Below the pieces are notes generated by a model. The model did no database searches. It saw nothing but the letters and a program-made list of their open reading frames with translations, and was not told where the DNA came from. Shown piece by piece: positions 61,901 through 64,000 of a stretch of DNA of 64,000 nt. Origin of the DNA: Linum tenue (Eukaryota; Streptophyta; Magnoliopsida; Malpighiales; Linaceae); NCBI GenBank assembly GCA_946122785.1, contig CAMGYJ010000011.1:806001-870000 (forward strand), read 5' to 3'. Every line of letters starts with the position of its first letter. The stretch's first letter is position 1. Both the position numbers and the translations under genes were made by a program.

Positions 61901-64000
61901 GGCTGCAGATCATAGAATCAGGCCCAGCATATTCTCCACCGATAATGAAGTCTATTGATCCAATTCTCCACTGATGGTAAGTCCGTTAAGCACCAATTTG
62001 GGCAATATATATTTTCGGATGACATTTTCGTAATTTTTTAGGCGACTTTAGTCCATTTTCTTTGGATTTTGAAGGCTACAGATAACGAATTCGGCCTGAG
62101 GCTATTCTTCAACGATGATTAAGTCCATTATGCGCCAATTTGGGTGAATTTATTCCGGGCCCATTTTTGGCCGATTCCAAAGGGGTACCATCACAGATTT
62201 CTGATGATTTTTCCGAAATGCCATTTTCTTTAGATTCTGGAGGCTGCCGATCACGGAATCAGGCTGGGCCTATTCTCCACCGATAAGGAAGTCTATTGAT
62301 CCTATTCTCCACGAATGATAAGTCCATTAAGCACCAATTTGGGCGAATTTATTTTCAGATGGCATTTTCGTAATCTTTTTGTCGACGAACGACCATTTTC
62401 TTTGGATTTTGTAGGCTATAGATCACGGATTTTGCTTGAGGCTATTCTTCTACGATGATTAAATCCATTTAGCGCCGATTTGGTCGAATTTATTCCGGAC
62501 CCATCTTTGGCAGATTATAAAGGGGTACCATCACAGATTTCGAGCGATTTTTCTAAAATGCTATTTTATTTCGATTCTGGAGGCTGCAGATCACGCAATC
62601 AGGCCGAGCCTATTCTGCACCGATAATGAAGTCTATTGATCCTATTCTCCACGGATTATAAGTCACTTAAGCACCGATTTGAGCCAATTTATTTTTCGAT
62701 GGCATATTCGTAATGTTTTGGGCGACGAAAGGCCATTTTCTTTGGATTTTGAAGGTTACAGATCACAGATTCGCCCTAAGGCTATTCTTCAATGATGATT
62801 AAGTCCATTACTTGCCGATTTGGGCGAATTTATTGCTGGTACATTTTTGGCCAATTCCAAAGTCGTACCATCACAAATTTCGGGCGATTTTTCTGAAATG
62901 CCATTTTCTTTCGATTCTGGTGGCTGCCGATCACGGAATCATGCCGAGCCTATTCTCCACCGATAATGAAGTCTATTGATCTTATTCTCCATGGATGATA
63001 AGTCATTAAGCACCGATTTGGGCCAATTTATTATTGGATGGCAGTTTCGTAATTTTTTGGGCGACGAATGGCCACTATCTTTGGATTTTGAAGGTTACAA
63101 ATCACGGATTCGCCCTGAGGATATTCTTCAACGATGATCAAGTCCATTACGCGCCGATTTGGTAGAATTTATTCCGGGTACATTTTTGTCCGATCCAAAG
63201 GGGTACCATCACAGATTTCAAGTGATTTTTCCGAAATGCTATTTTCTTTCAATTTTGGAGTCTGCAGATCCTGGAATCATGCCGAGCCTATTCTCCATCG
63301 ATAAGGAAGTCTATTGATCCTATTCTCCACGAATGATAAGTCCATTAAGCACCGATTTGTGCCAATTTATTTTCAGATGGCATGTTCGTAATTTTTTTGT
63401 CGACGAAAGGCCATTTTCTTTGGATTTTGTAGGCTACAGATCACGGATTTGGCTTGAGGCTATTCTTCAACGATGATTAAATCCAATAAGCGCCGATTTG
63501 GGCGAATTTATTCCGGGCCCAATTTTGGCTGATTATAAAGGGGTACCATCACATATTTCGGGCGATTTTTCCGAAATGCCATTTTATTTCGATTCTGGAG
63601 GCTGCAGATCACGGAATCAGGCCGAGCATATTCTCCACCGATAATGAAGTCTATTGATCCTATTCTCTACGGATGATAAGTCCATTAAGCACCGATTTGA
63701 GCCAGTTTATTTTTGGATGGCATTTTCGTAATGTTTTGGGCGACGAAAGGCCATTTTCTTTGGATTTTGAAGGTTACAGATCACGGATTCGCCCTGAGGA
63801 TATTCTTCAACAATGATTAAGTCCATTAATGCCGATTTGGGCGAATTTATTGCGGGTTAGTTTTTCGCCGATTCCAAAGGGGTACCATCACAGATTTCGG
63901 GGGATTTTTTGAAATGCCATTTTCTTTCGATTTTGGAGGCTGCAGATCACGGAATCAGGCCGAGCCTATTTTCCACCGATAATGAAGTCTATTGATCCTA
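59000..64000 (+). repeat. 5788-bp higher-order repeat, copy 2 (cut by window end)
   Basis: It is nearly identical to 53212-58212. I noticed about five single-base differences: GACGCTGCTG versus GACGATGCTG (61224), ATCGATAATG versus ATCAATAATG (60921), GCGTAGATTT versus GCGTATATTT (61457), CCGGGCC versus CCGAGCC (61485), and CACGCAATC versus CACGGAATC (62593). The missing last ~790 bp of the unit would lie beyond the window. Confidence 0.93.

Larger units (their letters stand above)
29112..64000 (+). repeat. 340-bp satellite array, right block (about 103 monomers)
   Basis: Uninterrupted head-to-tail monomers in the same orientation up to the window edge. From about 36.5 kb a subfamily dominates with CACGGATGGTAAGTCC, CCAATATATTTTCGG and ATTATAAAGGGGTACC variants. 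The blocks 36.5-41.3 kb and 49.8-50.7 kb show no near-identical neighbour and look like older, single-copy monomers, although a weak three-monomer similarity exists between 37.6 and 38.6 kb. Three places lack half B. No gene, RNA or other insert is visible. Confidence 0.97.

Noticed and set aside
42468..62000. Recurrent 66-68 codon open frames (MIKSIKR-FGRIYSGPIFGRFQRGTIT...) in half A at dozens of places
   Set aside because: They recur only because the satellite repeats. They start and stop at fixed monomer positions, are broken by indels in many monomers, and have no ribosomal or promoter context or recognisable domain.
29112..64000. CENP-B-box-like motif in the monomer
   Set aside because: I compared TTCG-containing stretches (TTCGATTCTGGAGG, TTCGTAATTTTTTGGG) with the TTCG----A--CGGG core; the required A and C positions do not fit.
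1..64000. CRISPR array or phage/bacterial repeat
   Set aside because: Repeats are 340 bp with no unique spacers, and the inserts are plant retroelements.

Overview
This window looks like a heterochromatic, possibly pericentromeric or centromeric, block of a flowering-plant nuclear genome. I see no host gene, tRNA, rRNA or CRISPR in it. About 86% (roughly 55 kb, some 160 monomers, all head-to-tail in one orientation) is a single AT-rich satellite with a monomer of about 340 bp. The plant assignment rests on the two inserted elements: an LTR retrotransposon with a primer-binding site for plant tRNA-Asp (typical of Athila-type Ty3/gypsy elements), and a LINE of the plant L1 type that carries an RNase H domain behind its zinc-binding domain. 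I cannot name the species.

Layout. 1-2659: satellite. 2660-8781: a nested LTR retrotransposon with the unusual order LTR - internal - LTR - truncated internal. It has no pol domains, and a gag-like reading frame is split over two frames. 8782-26352: satellite, with higher-order repeats (HORs) of about 2379, 1019 and 3717 bp. 26353-29111: a 5'-truncated LINE (reverse transcriptase, zinc-binding and RNase H domains, short 3' UTR, 20-A tail) bounded by a 17-bp target-site duplication inside a satellite monomer. 29112-64000: satellite, with HORs of about 1698, 1356, 3409 (with an extra nested 687-bp duplication), 1906 and 5788 bp.

The monomer is modular. Half A (about 200 bp) and half B (about 140 bp) are homologous to each other. 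A module of about 32 bp (core CTATTCTCCAC-GATGATAAG) occurs three times per monomer. Many rearrangements (A-to-A junctions lacking B, small deletions) fall in or near these internal homologies, which suggests a recombination-driven array.

The recurrent 60-85 codon open frames in the array are by-products of the repeat and are not annotated as genes. The most interesting content is the multi-scale HOR structure, the composite LTR element with two PBS and two polypurine-like tracts, and the cleanly datable LINE insertion. I found no convincing new protein system. All identity figures are counts by eye, not alignments.
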